A stretch of DNA of 64,000 bases from Earliella scabrosa. Taxonomy: Eukaryota; Basidiomycota; Agaricomycetes; Polyporales; Polyporaceae. The notes under the pieces are model-generated. The model was not told the origin of the DNA, made no database searches, and worked only from the letters and a program-made list of their open reading frames with translations. The translations under genes and the position numbers were made by a program. Below, in pieces: positions 45,171 through 56,533 of the stretch. Location of the stretch: NCBI GenBank assembly GCA_022605405.1, contig JABYQQ010000018.1, positions 930,001 through 994,000 of the forward strand, written 5' to 3'. Numbering within the stretch: the first letter of the stretch is position 1; each line of letters starts with the position of its first letter.

Positions 45171-46089
45171 ATGCCTCGAGCCTTGAGTACTACCCCGGAT
45201 AGCGACGTCATCGTCGACAACTCGCGACGAGACCTGATCAGCTACAGCCCAACCGAGCCCATCCAATGGTTCTTCTACGAGCCCTACTACAAGAACGTCG
45301 AAGGCTTCTTCAACGCGACATGGGTGCAGTCAGGGATAGGTAACGGCTCGTCTCTCACGTTCTCGTTCACTGGTGGGTTCTTGGTGGTTCCCGGTTCTAC
45401 CATGAGTGCTGACGCTCCGACCACTACAGGCATACGAGTATCTGTTTGGGGCGCTATAGTCAGATCATACACAAGCCAGGAGTCCGAATACAACGCCACG
45501 CGGTCTGTGTACAGCATCAACGGGACCGCGATGGGCGACTTCAAGACGTTCTACGCACCCAGGTACATCCACGCTGTTCAGTTCTGGCAGTCCGATCCCC
45601 TTCCATTTGGCCGGCACAACCTCACTGTGGAGATCCGAGAAGGGGATTACTTTGCGCTCGATTGGATCGAGTACAACGTCACTACGCAGCCCGAACTCCG
45701 TCCCACGTCGCTCAGTACCAGTCCAAGCCCGAGTACGCCAACCTCCGAGTCGACGTCAGCTGCTCCAAGACAGCCTGCGCTCCCGTCGTCGAATCGGATT
45801 GTCAATGTCGGTGCTGCGATAGGCGGGGCTGTAGCAGGCGTTGTGGTCTTCCTTGGTGCAATCTGTGCATTCGTGTTCTGGCGGAGACGACGTTCACGGC
45901 AGCTCCATATGCTCAACGAAAGTGGGTCCCCCTACATCATGAAGACGTGCTAAAACTGACTGCTCTGACTTAGCCGAGGTCGCAAGGGGTCGAGTTGACG
46001 TGGTGTCCCCACCGTCTAGCACTCTTCCATCGGAGACCGGCGTCCCTAGTATGGGAGAAAAGGCCGTCATCTATCTCTCTCCTAGCTGA
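45171..46089 (+). CDS. Single-pass membrane protein family, copy 3 (short tail)
   Basis: Exons 45171-45372, 45430-45921 and 45974-46089 give 269 aa. Exon 1 starts MPRALSTTPDSDVIVDNSRR. Exon 2 starts GIRVSVWGAIVRSY, a diverged form of GTRVAVYG, and continues with VYSING, FWQSDPLPFGRHNLTVEI and LDWIEYNVT. The linker is short, the membrane segment is GGAVAGVVVFLGAICAFVFW, and RRRRS follows. The third exon encodes 38 residues ending VIYLSPS, without PPxY. Intron 1 is a multiple of three, but splicing gives the same phase-1 structure as every other copy. The shortened tail means it lacks the presumed WW-domain docking site of copies 1, 4 and 6. Confidence 0.8.
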
Positions 46090-47134
46090 TCCGCGTATTT
46101 CCCCTCGAAATCCCTCACTGTCACTCCAATACTCTCTAGTGTACTGTAGCAAATACACTTGTCTGAGGAGGAGGAGGAGGATGGTTATTACTATGCACGC
46201 CGTGGTACTAGTAGCCAGATAAACAAGCGCCCGCAACCCGAACGTCACCGAGCGCCTCGCACCCGACGGACTCTTCGCTCCTCCCCTCATGTTCGCTCAC
46301 AGGTCGCCGGACCTTGAATTTCCACATCGACCCAAGACCTGCTATCGTTTTCCCTTCACTAACGTCCCACAGCGGCCGACCGTCGCAAGTGGGAAGGACC
46401 CTGGCCCCAGCACTGGCAGCGCATGTGCCGAATTTGATGTCGGGCGCAAAGGAACAACACCTTCGTCAGGGCCAGCGCGCTCTTCGGCAAAATCTGCATA
46501 CATCGCATCGCCCACAGCAATTTAAGTGGTCTCAGCTTGTCTCGGGACAATGCATCCAGGCAGTGCGACTTCAATAGAAAGTGAGCCGATTCACCAGCGC
46601 ACAGGCTTAGCACGACGCCGAGGGCGATTGTTAGGCTGCTGGAGTGCTGCATTGGTAGAGGGGTACTGGGGCAGGTGAGCATACAGCGATTGTGCTACTG
46701 CGTTGCCATTGGTGACGAGCGAGCCTCGTTCACTTCCCAGATCCGTAGTAAACCGGAGTACCCTTGATGCTGCCGAATCATTGGGTGAAGGAGTGCGGAA
46801 ATTCCATCGCTCCGGGTTTGTTTTCTATTGCGTGCTCGTTCTTGTACTGTTTACGACACGATCCTCGTGTAGGCGATCGCCTAGTGGCCCCCTCGCAGGA
46901 CTGGAACAATAAACGCCCTTGTTAGCCCAGGTGTCGACGCTGTCACAACCTCTCCGCCGGCCTTCCTACGCATTCGCTCGGGACGCTGCACAGACCCCTC
47001 GGCGAAGTTCACCGTACGGCGTATAGCTCCCCATAGGTTGGTGGAATCAACATGGCCGTATCGCAACAGCGTCTGACAATCCTCAGAACCTCCCTTCCTC
47101 TCCTCTGACGTTAACGTGGCTTCTGCAGCCGGAT
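46090..47134. other. Intergenic, nothing recognised
   Basis: No supported gene. Contains a purine-rich run (GAGGAGGAGGAGGATGG) near 46166. Otherwise unremarkable. Confidence 0.45.
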
Positions 47135-48424
47135 ATGCCTCGCGCATTCGATGATACGCCTAACAGCGACGTGCTGGTGGATTCCTCTAGGAAAGACGCG
47201 GGTTTTCAGTACCAGAACTCGGTGGACTCTCTAGGCTGGTTCTCGTATAGGACCGATGGTCAGACGCCGGGGAGGTTCTATGAGGATACGGAGGACTATG
47301 GGACTAATGGTTGCTGGGTCACCTTCCCTTTCACCGGTACGTGTTAATACTCGGATTCTCCGTTTTCCTGCTCACGCATGTAGTGTGATGTACACGTATA
47401 CATGACCTATTTAGGGAACCGAGTCGCTGTGTATGGGTTCGTGAAGGCGGGGAAGACGGGCGCTTCAAGCTACAGAGCAGCGAAAGCGACCTTCAGCATT
47501 GATGGACAGCAGAGGACAATCTACACATCCACATACGCAGCGCAAGACCGCAATCGCGTTCGGCTCTACTGGTCTGACCTCCTCCCTACAGGGGACCACA
47601 TCCTCACGGTCACAGTGGACGATCAAGGCGAGGACGGCTTGGTCCTCGACTGGGTCGAGTATAACACGACGACCACGTCTGAGCCCTTCCCCACGTCTGC
47701 TTCTTCGCCACTGTCCGAGACGTCGACATCCAGTGCGACAACGTCAGGCTCACCAACCACTAGTTCTACGCCGTCGCCATCATCCGCATCGGCGTCATCC
47801 GTCCCGGTCGGAGCTATCGTTGGTGGGGTCATCGCGGGGCTTGCGTTGATCTGTGCTGTGATATTTGCGTTGGCCGTATGTCGGAGACGTAGACGCTTGC
47901 GCGGAATACAGCCTGATGCGTACGCAAAGGAGGACGGCCGACCAGGTATACGTTTCCTCCGCCACGCTCCCTTCCAATTTTTCCAGCATGTCTAACATAT
48001 CACTCCCATCACAGATCTTCTCGCGTCGACGGCCCCACATGCTCGGCGAGTGTCGCTGCAAAGGTATCACGCATTGGAGTCAACGTCGGAGCCATCGACT
48101 GCATCTGGAAGCGCATTGTTGCGCCCTGCCGATAGGACAGGGGCTCTTCCAACATCCTCGACGTCTCCGAGTCCATCGTCCTCGCCTTCTCATCCTCCCG
48201 AGCTACACTCGACAAGACCACCCGACGCTCGTGCACGGGTTGTCGGTACACGCAAGGCCGAGAAGGCGTCCTACCATACCGACCTTCGGGAGGACGGAGG
48301 TGGAATAGGGCCGAGCGGTAGCTCACAGTCACCACAGTCTTCTCCGCCTCCACCTGCGCATCCTATGTTTGACGACGGAGACGACTTGGCGCCGTCCGAA
48401 GCACCGCCCGCATACGCTCCCTGA
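47135..48424 (+). CDS. Single-pass membrane protein family, copy 4 (PPxY tail)
   Basis: Exons 47135-47336, 47415-47945 and 48015-48424 give 380 aa. Exon 1 starts MPRAFDDTPNSDVLVDSSRK. Exon 2 has GNRVAVYGFVKAG, a TFSIDG strand, LYWSDLLPTGDHILTVTV and LDWVEYNTT. A Ser/Thr-rich linker leads into the membrane segment VGGVIAGLALICAVIFALAV, then RRRRRL. The 136-residue cytosolic tail is Ser/Pro-rich and ends LAPSEAPPAYAP, with PPAY four residues from the end as in copy 1. This is one of the best-preserved members. A surface sensor or adhesion role with a WW-domain (NEDD4/Rsp5-type) partner is an inference. Confidence 0.83.
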
Positions 48425-49159
48425 CAGCCTCGATGTAGTCCCGTTTAAGAGAACGGACTGCTCTGCTATGTGTACCACTGACTATAATGTTAGTATAATG
48501 CTACAGAATCTGGAGGATGATATTCTCTGAACCGTCAACATCGTCTGCCTAAGGCTGCTGCTTCTTCTGTCTTCGGTCTTCGACTGCCGCTGTTTTGATC
48601 TCGCAATTCCAGCTCCATCGCCACGTACCGAGTGGCGTCGACATTGAGATCGCTGACCATCTCCAGGACCCCGACCCCGACCCAGAGCATCACCCTTCGC
48701 GAAATCACTACGTAGTTCAATGCTGAGGTGTGTGGCAGTCGCTTCTCTATCCGGATATGCGCGATTCATTGTTCTTTTCCCAAACATATAGGGGATTACA
48801 AATGGGACTGCAGTATCGCGGGTCGGATACAAGCAAGCCTCGGAGGGGATCGGTCATCCTCGCAGGCCTCATTTTGAACAGTCCGGACCTCCCTTATCAG
48901 CAGACATGATGGACCCAGTATCGGTGAGTCTCAGCTCGCATACATTTACAGTCGTTCCGCATACTGACATTGCTTTTCCTCGGTGCCATCCAGATCATAG
49001 TGCGCTCGGTGATCTTCCGGATTGTGACGTTGTCAGAGCCGGTCTATCGGCGAAGAGGATCCCTCGTTCTACGGAGGCTGGGTCATCCGAGCTCGGATCG
49101 AGCCTGGCACATCGTATCCGATCATATTTCGGAGGCAGAAACAATGCGTTGGTCTCAGC
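48425..49159. other. Intergenic, weak minus-strand frame
   Basis: A minus-strand frame around 48720-48535 (containing VGVGVLEMVSDLNVDATRY) has a coding-like look but no start, exon partner or domain that I can support. Otherwise nothing. Confidence 0.35.
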
Positions 49160-49191
49160 CATTATATCGGACCACGTGGTCCGATATAATG
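49160..49191. repeat. Perfect 32-bp palindrome
   Basis: The left half is CATTATATCGGACCAC and the right half is its exact reverse complement, with no spacer. It could extrude as a cruciform or be a dimeric protein-binding site. It lies about 305 bp upstream of the mucin-like gene. Confidence 0.95.
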
Positions 49192-49385
49192 CACATCAGG
49201 CTGACCTCCCCATTCCGTGACCTCGGTTGGGAGGATATGATTCGGAAGTGGACCAAGGTACAGTCGGATCGCCTGTGACCTTACCAACCTCCGCGCCGCA
49301 GCCGTCTACTATCCGCGTGTTGGGCTTCTGCAAGCCTAGGAATCGTCGCATCCGTCCCGCTCGAAGGGTACATGGGTTCAAATGG

Positions 49386-49392
49386 TATATAA
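49386..49392 (+). promoter_or_regulatory. TATA box of the mucin-like gene
   Basis: TATATAA lies about 106 bp upstream of the ATG at 49498, a spacing consistent with a TATA-directed start. Confidence 0.6.
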
Positions 49393-49497
49393 GGACCGCA
49401 GGAGTCGCCAGCAAGCCATCACTCAACTCTCATCCCAAGCCTCCAGGTATCTTCACCCTTGAACCCCTCCATCACGACACATCCATCCCCGATCAAC

Positions 49498-50637
49498 ATG
49501 ACCAACGCGAAGTTCACTGCTCTTGCCATCTTTGTGATTACTGCGTGCGCTGGCGTTCACGCTCGTCCAGTTGGCCAGGACTACGGTGAGCATATCCGCA
49601 GCCTCGCGCCGTAACCGTGGACTCATGCACGTTCCTCAGGCGTGACCGTGCCCGTCTCTATTCCGAGCACACCATCGCAAGTGCCGGACGTCAGTACTCC
49701 GACTGGTGTACCTACGGTCCCTTCAGCGAGTGGCCCTACTTTCCCTTCATCCGGCATACCGGCAGCGCCGCAGATTCCTTCCATGAGCACACCTGTGACG
49801 CCCAACACACCCTCTGCTCCAAGCGGCGTGAGCTCGCCTGCAATCCCTAGCGTCAGCGCGCCATCCAACCTCAGTCTCAGTGCTCCTGCCACTCTGCCTA
49901 GTGTTGGTACCAGCATCAGCGAACCATCCGCGTCAGACGTCAGGGCGCCATCCATTCTCGTCATCAGTGCGCCCTCGACGTCTGGTGCGAGCGCCCCTGC
50001 TGTTCCGAGCATGAGCGCCCCGTCGATCCCTGTCCCAAGTGGGCCCTCGGTGCCTACCACCAACACTCCGTCCGCACCGACAGACGCGCCTGCCACCCCC
50101 AACGTGGGTGCACCCAACACGAATCTGACCTCGAGCCGCCCCGTGTTGCTTGCAATCCCCTCGAACTCCGAGGCCCCGGACGTTGTTCTTCCCTCAACTC
50201 CGGACGTCGGCGCGCCCTCAGCACCTAGTGCCAGTGCATCCTCAATCCCAAGCGCGAGCCTTCCTGCAATCCCCGCGAGCTCAGCTTCCACTCCCAATAT
50301 CAGCGAACCCTCGGGTCCCGACGTCAGTGCGCCTGTCACTCCAGGTGCTGGCACACCCTCTGCCCCTGCGCTCAGTACACCCGGAGCTCCCATGAGCAGC
50401 CCAGTCAATGCACCCAGCCTACCCGGTGTCAGTGCTCCCTTGACTCCCAACGCCAACGCGACCGACGTCGGTGTCCCAACCATGCCCGTTGTGAGCGCAC
50501 CTTCGACCCCAGACGTGGGCACACCGTCTGCTCCTATCCCCGCCACTCCGTCTACTCCCGCAACCTCCGAGACGCCCTCGGGCCTCCCGACATCCCTTGT
50601 CACGACGCCGTCCGCTCCTTCTACCTCCGCGCTGTAG
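49498..50637 (+). CDS. Secreted Ser/Pro/Ala/Thr-rich mucin-like protein
   Basis: Exons 49498-49585 and 49640-50637 give 361 aa. MTNAKFTALAIFVITACAGV is a signal peptide with probable cleavage near HA|RP. The rest is a degenerate repeat about 8-10 residues long built on (S/T)xPSxPxVSAP-type units, composed almost wholly of Ser, Pro, Ala, Thr, Val and Gly. Such sequence is a typical substrate for O-mannosylation and forms an extended stalk or cell-wall filler. There is no GPI-like hydrophobic C-terminus, so it is probably released. No cysteines occur in the mature region. It lies between copies 4 and 5 of the membrane family but shares no sequence with them. The antisense frame is also open because the repeat codons lack stop complements. 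Confidence 0.82.
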
Positions 50638-50895
50638 AGTTCCTGCAGGCACTAGGCATGAATGCGCCGTGATGCTTCCTATGGTCGATCCTGGTGGTCG
50701 ATCATTGTATCATTCTACATAGACATATGTGCAAACATTTTTTTTTTCAATTGACACGCATTTCGCGATGTCCAGCCAAGCCCAGCTCGCCAATGTTTCG
50801 CCATAATACAATCTAGACATGCCTATTTGCGTCAACTCTAGCAACACATCTACGGCCTCGAACACTGACACGACGGATACAATGCGCTCCAGGTC

Positions 50896-53108
50896 CTACC
50901 CTGAGAACCCAGCGAGCTTGTATGCCTCGTCCTCACCCTCCTGCTCCGCCTGCTCTGCCGCGTCGGACCCTTTGGACTCATTGTAATGACGCACGGCCTC
51001 GCCCTGCTGGTTCTTGAAGAAGACGACGTCGCCGTCGGGCTCGATGAACGTGCACTGCGTGAAGGAGCGCCAAAGCGCGTAGAGCGTCGGCTGCAGCGTG
51101 TGTCCGCATTCCAGAGCGACGTTGAGGTGTAGAGAGCCGAGGTTAGTATGCACTGGCACCCACGATAGACAAAAGGACGAAGGATGATGCGGAGGAAGGA
51201 AAGCAAGGACCATATAGGCAAGGACTCACCGTGGAGTCGTAGCAGTAGTACTCGCCGAGGACTGGCTTGATCGCCTCGGTGACCTGCGGGAGGTTGTCTG
51301 TCCGCGGTTGCTGCTATCAGCGAAAGAAATTATGAGAGCGAATATGTTGTGGGAAAACGCACAGAAGGGGATCGTGACGAAGAAGTGGTGCGCGACGTGA
51401 TCATGCGCAATCTACGGGTGAGGCTGGTCAGCACGCGAACGGACGGGAGACGCCGTTGGACAATGACGATGGGGGGCGACGTACGCCTTGCCAGAAGAAC
51501 CGCCCGACCCAGCCGAAGACGGGGCGGTCAACAGTTGCGAGCGCGCCACGAGCGAACGTCCACGATTTCTGCTCCGACGCGGAACAAGATTAGCACTTCC
51601 TACTGGACACGGGAAGGCGAGCCGAGTGTGGACGGACCTCGCGGTAGTACGGCACGGTCGGGTCACTGTGCTGCAGGTAGGTAAACATGACTATCCAGTT
51701 ATGCGCCCACTAGAGCAAGAATGCATCATGTCAGCGAAATGCGTGCGAATGACTGAAAGGAGGTACTGACGAGCCAGGGCACGAAGTACATGCTCCAGAC
51801 GTTGTGGAAGCTCGTGTTGTATGACCAGGCGGCGAGGAAGAGGAGCATGCAACCGATCGCGATGTCCGAAACGATGATAGAGGTGCCTTGCAGTGAACCA
51901 TCGTGAGCACGCGATGAAGAGGAGCAGAGAAGAGGCTTGAAAAGAGGCTTACGATCCTGCGGCTTGAAGAGCTTCGAAGACGGGTTATAATGCTACAGTA
52001 CGAACTTCGGCATGAGGCGGCTTCGATCGGCATAGGTAAGACGTACGCTCGTCCACGGCGGATACTTGGGGTTGCCCTTGCGGTTGTGGCTATGTGTATG
52101 AGCGTGTTAGCAAGTCATCACGCAACTATGTACGTGAAATAGAAGGCCCACATCAAGTACAACTGGAAGCCACTGCGAACCAAATATCAGTCACACAATG
52201 CGATATTAATACGTTTGTGCACGGAAGGCGCTCACAGGAACTGGCGGATCACCATCTTGAACAGCGTGAAGGCTGGCGTCTCCTCGATGAGCTCCTTATA
52301 GTCCATCTTAGTCGCGTGTGCGGCGTCGGGGAGCTTGAGGTCGGTGCGGGTGAATGGGTGGTAGGTCTCGTCCCGCCCAAGATGGTTGGTGCCTTTCTGT
52401 AGCATATGGGCCGAGAGGCGAGGCACTGTTAGTCAGGGGGGAGAAGTGACAGAGTGATAGTCGCGGAGACGTACATGATGAGCGCGGTGGGTGAGCCGCC
52501 AGGCGAAGTAAGGTGTGAGGACGAAGGTGTGGAGCCCCATTCCTGCGACAACGTTCACCCACCAGTGGGGCGAAAGAGCGTCGTGTCCACACTAGTGAAC
52601 GTAAGCACGTAAGTAGTCATTCTAAGGTACTCCACGAGGGTGGTCATACCTCGTGGCCTACAGGATCAAGTCAAAAGATGAGAATTTAAGGGAGCTACGG
52701 TTTTTGAAGAGTCGGCGTACCTAACGTCCACATTCCAGCAAACGATACGCTCTGCCAGAACCAGTACATAATCCAGCAAGTCCATGAGACAAGGTTCCTG
52801 CCTGAAGCGCCCCAGCCGAGTGTAGCAGCGAAGCTCCAAGAAACCTGGTCGATCTTGGAGGCAAATACATAGAAGAGCGCGCTCAATCCGACATGTCGCA
52901 AGACGTGGTACAACCCCTTAGCTGTGTTCCGCTCGAAGAGATGCCGGGGTACGGCGGCGTGCACGTCTTTGATGGAGAGTGCAGGGGGCACGAATTGGGT
53001 GCGTTTTTTGCGCTCCTCGTATTCTGGCGCGTCACGGACGAGCCATGAGAGGGGGTTTGTCTTCTGTGCGTAACCGGTGTTGAGCTTTCGCTGCTTTTGT
53101 TCACCCAT
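50896..53108 (-). CDS. FAD2: Delta-12 fatty acid desaturase (oleate desaturase)
   Basis: About 13 minus-strand exons, beginning 53108-52721, 52657-52650, 52591-52475, 52396-52236, 52172-52134, 52089-52047 and 51992 onward, and ending 51090-50896; about 459 aa. The three histidine boxes of membrane desaturases are present: HECGHD, HRAHH and HVAHH. Box 1 is assembled across an 8-nt microexon (GCCACGAG) that supplies the Gly-His-Glu. Hydrophobic spans (LVSWTCWIMYWFWQSVSFAG, MLLFLAAWSYNTSF) and the family end ALWRSFTQCTFIEPDGDVVF support FAD2. The enzyme inserts the second double bond of linoleate at the endoplasmic reticulum, using cytochrome b5 electrons. The start is the only ATG in frame before box 1. 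A TATA box lies 111 bp upstream. Middle exon ends were placed by frame and family pattern. Confidence 0.88.
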
Positions 53109-53218
53109 GTCGTCGTTGCCGGGTATAGTCGAGGATGAGCCTCAGACGAAGGACGGAGGGACGAGGCCTGGCGGATCGGGGCAGGCGGGGTGCGCAAGGG
53201 AAGAGAAGCATGGGCAAG

Positions 53219-53227
53219 CCTTTTATA
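53219..53227 (-). promoter_or_regulatory. TATA box of the desaturase gene
   Basis: The minus strand reads TATAAAAGG about 111 bp upstream of the desaturase ATG, matching the TATA consensus well. Confidence 0.6.
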
Positions 53228-54452
53228 AGGGATCTGCGTGGGCAGATAGGCTCATAGACTTGGGTCTTGGAAGGCATGCTCCTGATCCTGACAGCTTCTT
53301 TTCCCACTTGCGTCCTTGAGCGCACCGTTCAGCTCTTCGAGCGCTGCTCCGACTGGGGATACCGGGCTGCCGTGACACGCGAATCAGTCTGAGGCGCTTG
53401 AGCGTACGTTGGTTGTTCTCACCTCGTCTTCCAACAGCGCAGGGTAGGACGACGGAGAGAAGTAGCTATTTGTGTGGTGGGAACTTGCTTTGAATACGTT
53501 GCATCCAAGTTGGACGCTGGCGCAGCCGAGTGGGATTGCCATAAGTGGACCTGCTTAGTCAGCCTCTCATGTGCTGGCTGGACCAACCTCGCTCCATCTC
53601 ATTCTCATTCAACACGTGCAACTTGAACGAGCTCAACATGCATGGGAAAGAACAATGGTGGGCTCATAATTCTTGAAGATGCCGAGATGACACTAATGCT
53701 TCCCTTTGACAGGATGCTGAGTCTCCATTGGCAGTCCGAGTTATTTGCTAGCTGTACTAGGCTAGGGCTAGGGCTGGTGTTCGGGCCCGAGCACTCGCGA
53801 GGCATCCGCCATAGTACGGCAACGACAGCGACGAGGCACGCTTGTAAAGATGCAACCATTTAGTTGTCATGGGGCTCTTGTCACGTCCAAAACGACATTA
53901 TGTTCCCAGTAGGACATCAAAACAGGATCAGTGGATGTTCCTGTTTCATGAGAACGCCGCACGATTGGAACTAGTGTCGTGAGATAGTGCTCCTGAGATG
54001 TTTTTCTCCAGTGAGTGTCGCTGTCTGAATCTCCCCATTAACGCTGACTTCAATCGAGGATGATATTACTCAACATGCACACTGTACGACTCCGGTGGTT
54101 GCTATCACTCGTCGTCCATAAAAACGATCTTCGATTCAGCCTCTCGTTTAACAGCTTTCCAGCTAATGCGGAGGGGTCGCTGCTCCTCGGTTGCAGAACT
54201 GTCATTCGCCGGGCAACCAGCCCCCCAGCGCTCCATCCGGCTTGTGAAGCGCGCTCTGGACAGCCCGGCCCCGACGCATCAGCTTCGCCATCTGCTCTCC
54301 CCAATCCCTCCATCGATCCTCTGTTCTTCGTCCTGCACTTGTCAGACTAAGCTCAGGCTACTGAGTACTCATAACTCACGATGTATGTCGCTATCACTCT
54401 CATTCATTCGCAGTGGAGTACACATGCTGAGGCGCTATGCAGTACCGTCATC
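53228..54452. other. Intergenic, nothing recognised
   Basis: Upstream region of the desaturase and of membrane protein copy 5. A short GGCTAGGGCTAGGGCT stretch near 53760 is two imperfect repeats, not a telomere tract. No supported gene. Confidence 0.5.
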
Positions 54453-55673
54453 ATGCCCCAGGCCACCAACAGCACTCCAGACAGCGATGTCATAGTCGAC
54501 GACTCTCGTCTCGACCTTATCCGCTACATTGATCCAGCTCGAGATGGGAATAAATTTGTGTACAACTGGACACACATTGACGACGTGTCGAACGACCTCA
54601 TCTACAACCGCACCTTTTCCTCTTGCCTGCAGGCAGGCTCCATGGTGTTTTTCACGTTCCACGGTATGTGCCCTCACTCCTCCCACTCATCTATATACAG
54701 GGCCGTTAGGAGGGTCATACGAACTCACCCTGCTGCACAGGGACGCGCGTGGCGGTGTACGGAATTGAGGCCTTGACTGTCTCCGACGCATCGATCTGGT
54801 CCTCGTACACCATCAACGGCGAACACAATACCACTCATTTCTCCGGAGACGTTGGCAGCAACCGCCTCCTGCTGTACCAGTCCGACGAGATGCCGTTCGC
54901 CGAGTACACCCTTCATATCTATGTGGGTCACGCTGAGGACGACGCCGGGTTCATCCTCGATTGGATCGAGTACAACACCTCAGCGAGGGCGCTGCCCTCA
55001 GCGGTGCCAACATCTAGCGACCCTACGGTTGGCGTGGATGCATCTATCACAGCGCCGCTGGCGGCGACCGTGCCGGCTACGTCTTCCTCCCCACCGACTT
55101 CTTCACCCCTTGATACACCGTCTGCGTCAGTGACCACCGCGGCGTCGCTGTCCTCCGGTACGCTCGCGGCTATCATCAGCAGCAGCGTAGTGGCCGCGCT
55201 GTGCCTCTTTCTCGGCCTGGGAATTTACATGTGGAGACGGAAGCGATCGCTCAACGCCCCCACTGCATTCTATGGCGCTCCCGATGAGCACCAAGGTAGT
55301 CCTCATTCCTCTTCCCCCTTCTCCTCAATCTGTGGTGCTCACCTGCCCTCCACTAGACCTCCTCTCCCCGACACATCCTACCCCCGATCCCTTGCCCACC
55401 TACTCCGACTTCACGAGCAGCACGCGCACTCATGGCGGTAGCGTCGTCGACGCCGGCCTGTCCTACACCAGCCATGGGAGTATGGGAGAGCGGGAGCAAG
55501 AGGGGCAGCTCGTCTCTGCGAGCGTCCATTCACACAACGGTCTCTCAGTGGGCGCGCGGGCGCTGGATGGCGAAGATCCATTGCCAGGCCCTCCTCATGT
55601 TGCAGTTCTGACGGGCGAGAAGGTTACGTACCTCGCGCTCGCAGGGACGACGCCCATCTCTTCAACTGACTGA
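54453..55673 (+). CDS. Single-pass membrane protein family, copy 5 (LPxY tail)
   Basis: Exons 54453-54663, 54741-55295 and 55357-55673 give 360 aa. Exon 1 starts MPQATNSTPDSDVIVDDSRL and contains several N-glycosylation sites. Exon 2 has GTRVAVYGIEALT, a SYTING strand, LYQSDEMPFAEYTLHIYV and LDWIEYNTS. The linker, rich in Ser, Thr and Ala, leads to a membrane segment (IISSSVVAALCLFLGLGIYM) and WRRKR. The tail (104 residues) carries PDPLPTYSDF early, an LPxY form of the WW-binding motif, rather than a terminal PPxY. Both introns are phase 1 as in the rest of the family. It is separated from copy 4 by the mucin-like and desaturase genes. Confidence 0.82.
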
Positions 55674-56533
55674 TTATCTCCCGGAGAAGGGGTCGTAGCG
55701 TGGGGAGTGGCGGGGGCTGGAGCCCTTCTATTTGCTTGTAGGTCGCCCGCGTCTGGCAGTGGGGCTGAAGGCGCAGAGCGGGACTCGGACACAAACGATA
55801 ATCACGATGTTGTCGTTGTCGCGACCGGCGTATCGTCTGCGGCTGAGATGGCGTATGCGTCGAGGACAGCGGATATCAAGCGACGATCGCAGGCGGTGTG
55901 AGGGCCGCGGTGATTCTACGTATCTGTGATGTACGTCGAGCGTCCCTAGCAGGAGGTTGTTGGAACGCATGCTCACGCTCATTCATGCTCTTGCCGCACA
56001 GGTTGGGACGTAGGCCGCGGCGGCGGTGTGACCATGTCTAATCTTCCTTTTCACAAGGACGCCCACAAAGAGGACTGCCAGCGGTGCCTCGCCGTCCAGC
56101 GGTGGGAGTTGCGACGAGGGTAACGAGCTCACCACGTCGGGCCCTCGGACATGCAAACGAGTTGAACCGGTGAACTAGGGGCTACTTTGAGGCTCGTCAG
56201 GGGAGATATGGCGAGTAAGTGGTGGTTACGTTGCTTGTATGTCATGTTGGAAATCTGAACACTCGGCGCCAGATTTGACAGGAACTCTCGCTTTGCTCGC
56301 ACATGTCAGCCCTCGCGGACACCTCGGAACACGCACTAGAGCGAATCTATCGATGGGCGATGGCCGTTGGCAGTTCTCCCAGATAGCTCGTTGGCCCCTA
56401 AGGAGCATCCGGTATCCATTGGTACCCCTCATCCTATCTACCTCTGACTTGCAATCTACCCTCCCCATTCCCACCTCCTCCGACTCACGCTGACGAGTCG
56501 CAAGCTGACAACCTACATGCTTGCAAAGTCACG
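55674..56533. other. Intergenic, nothing recognised
   Basis: Overlapping short frames in 55700-55930 have no domain. Promoter region of copy 6 presumably near 56400-56530. Confidence 0.5.

Noticed and set aside
49623..50603. 326-codon minus-strand frame (Gly/Val/Ala-rich)
   Set aside because: It is the antisense of the mucin-like gene, which has a signal peptide, an intron and a TATA box on the plus strand.
53755..53775. GGCTAGGGCTAGGGCT, telomere-like
   Set aside because: Two imperfect units only, internal to the contig, and the unit is not TTAGGG.
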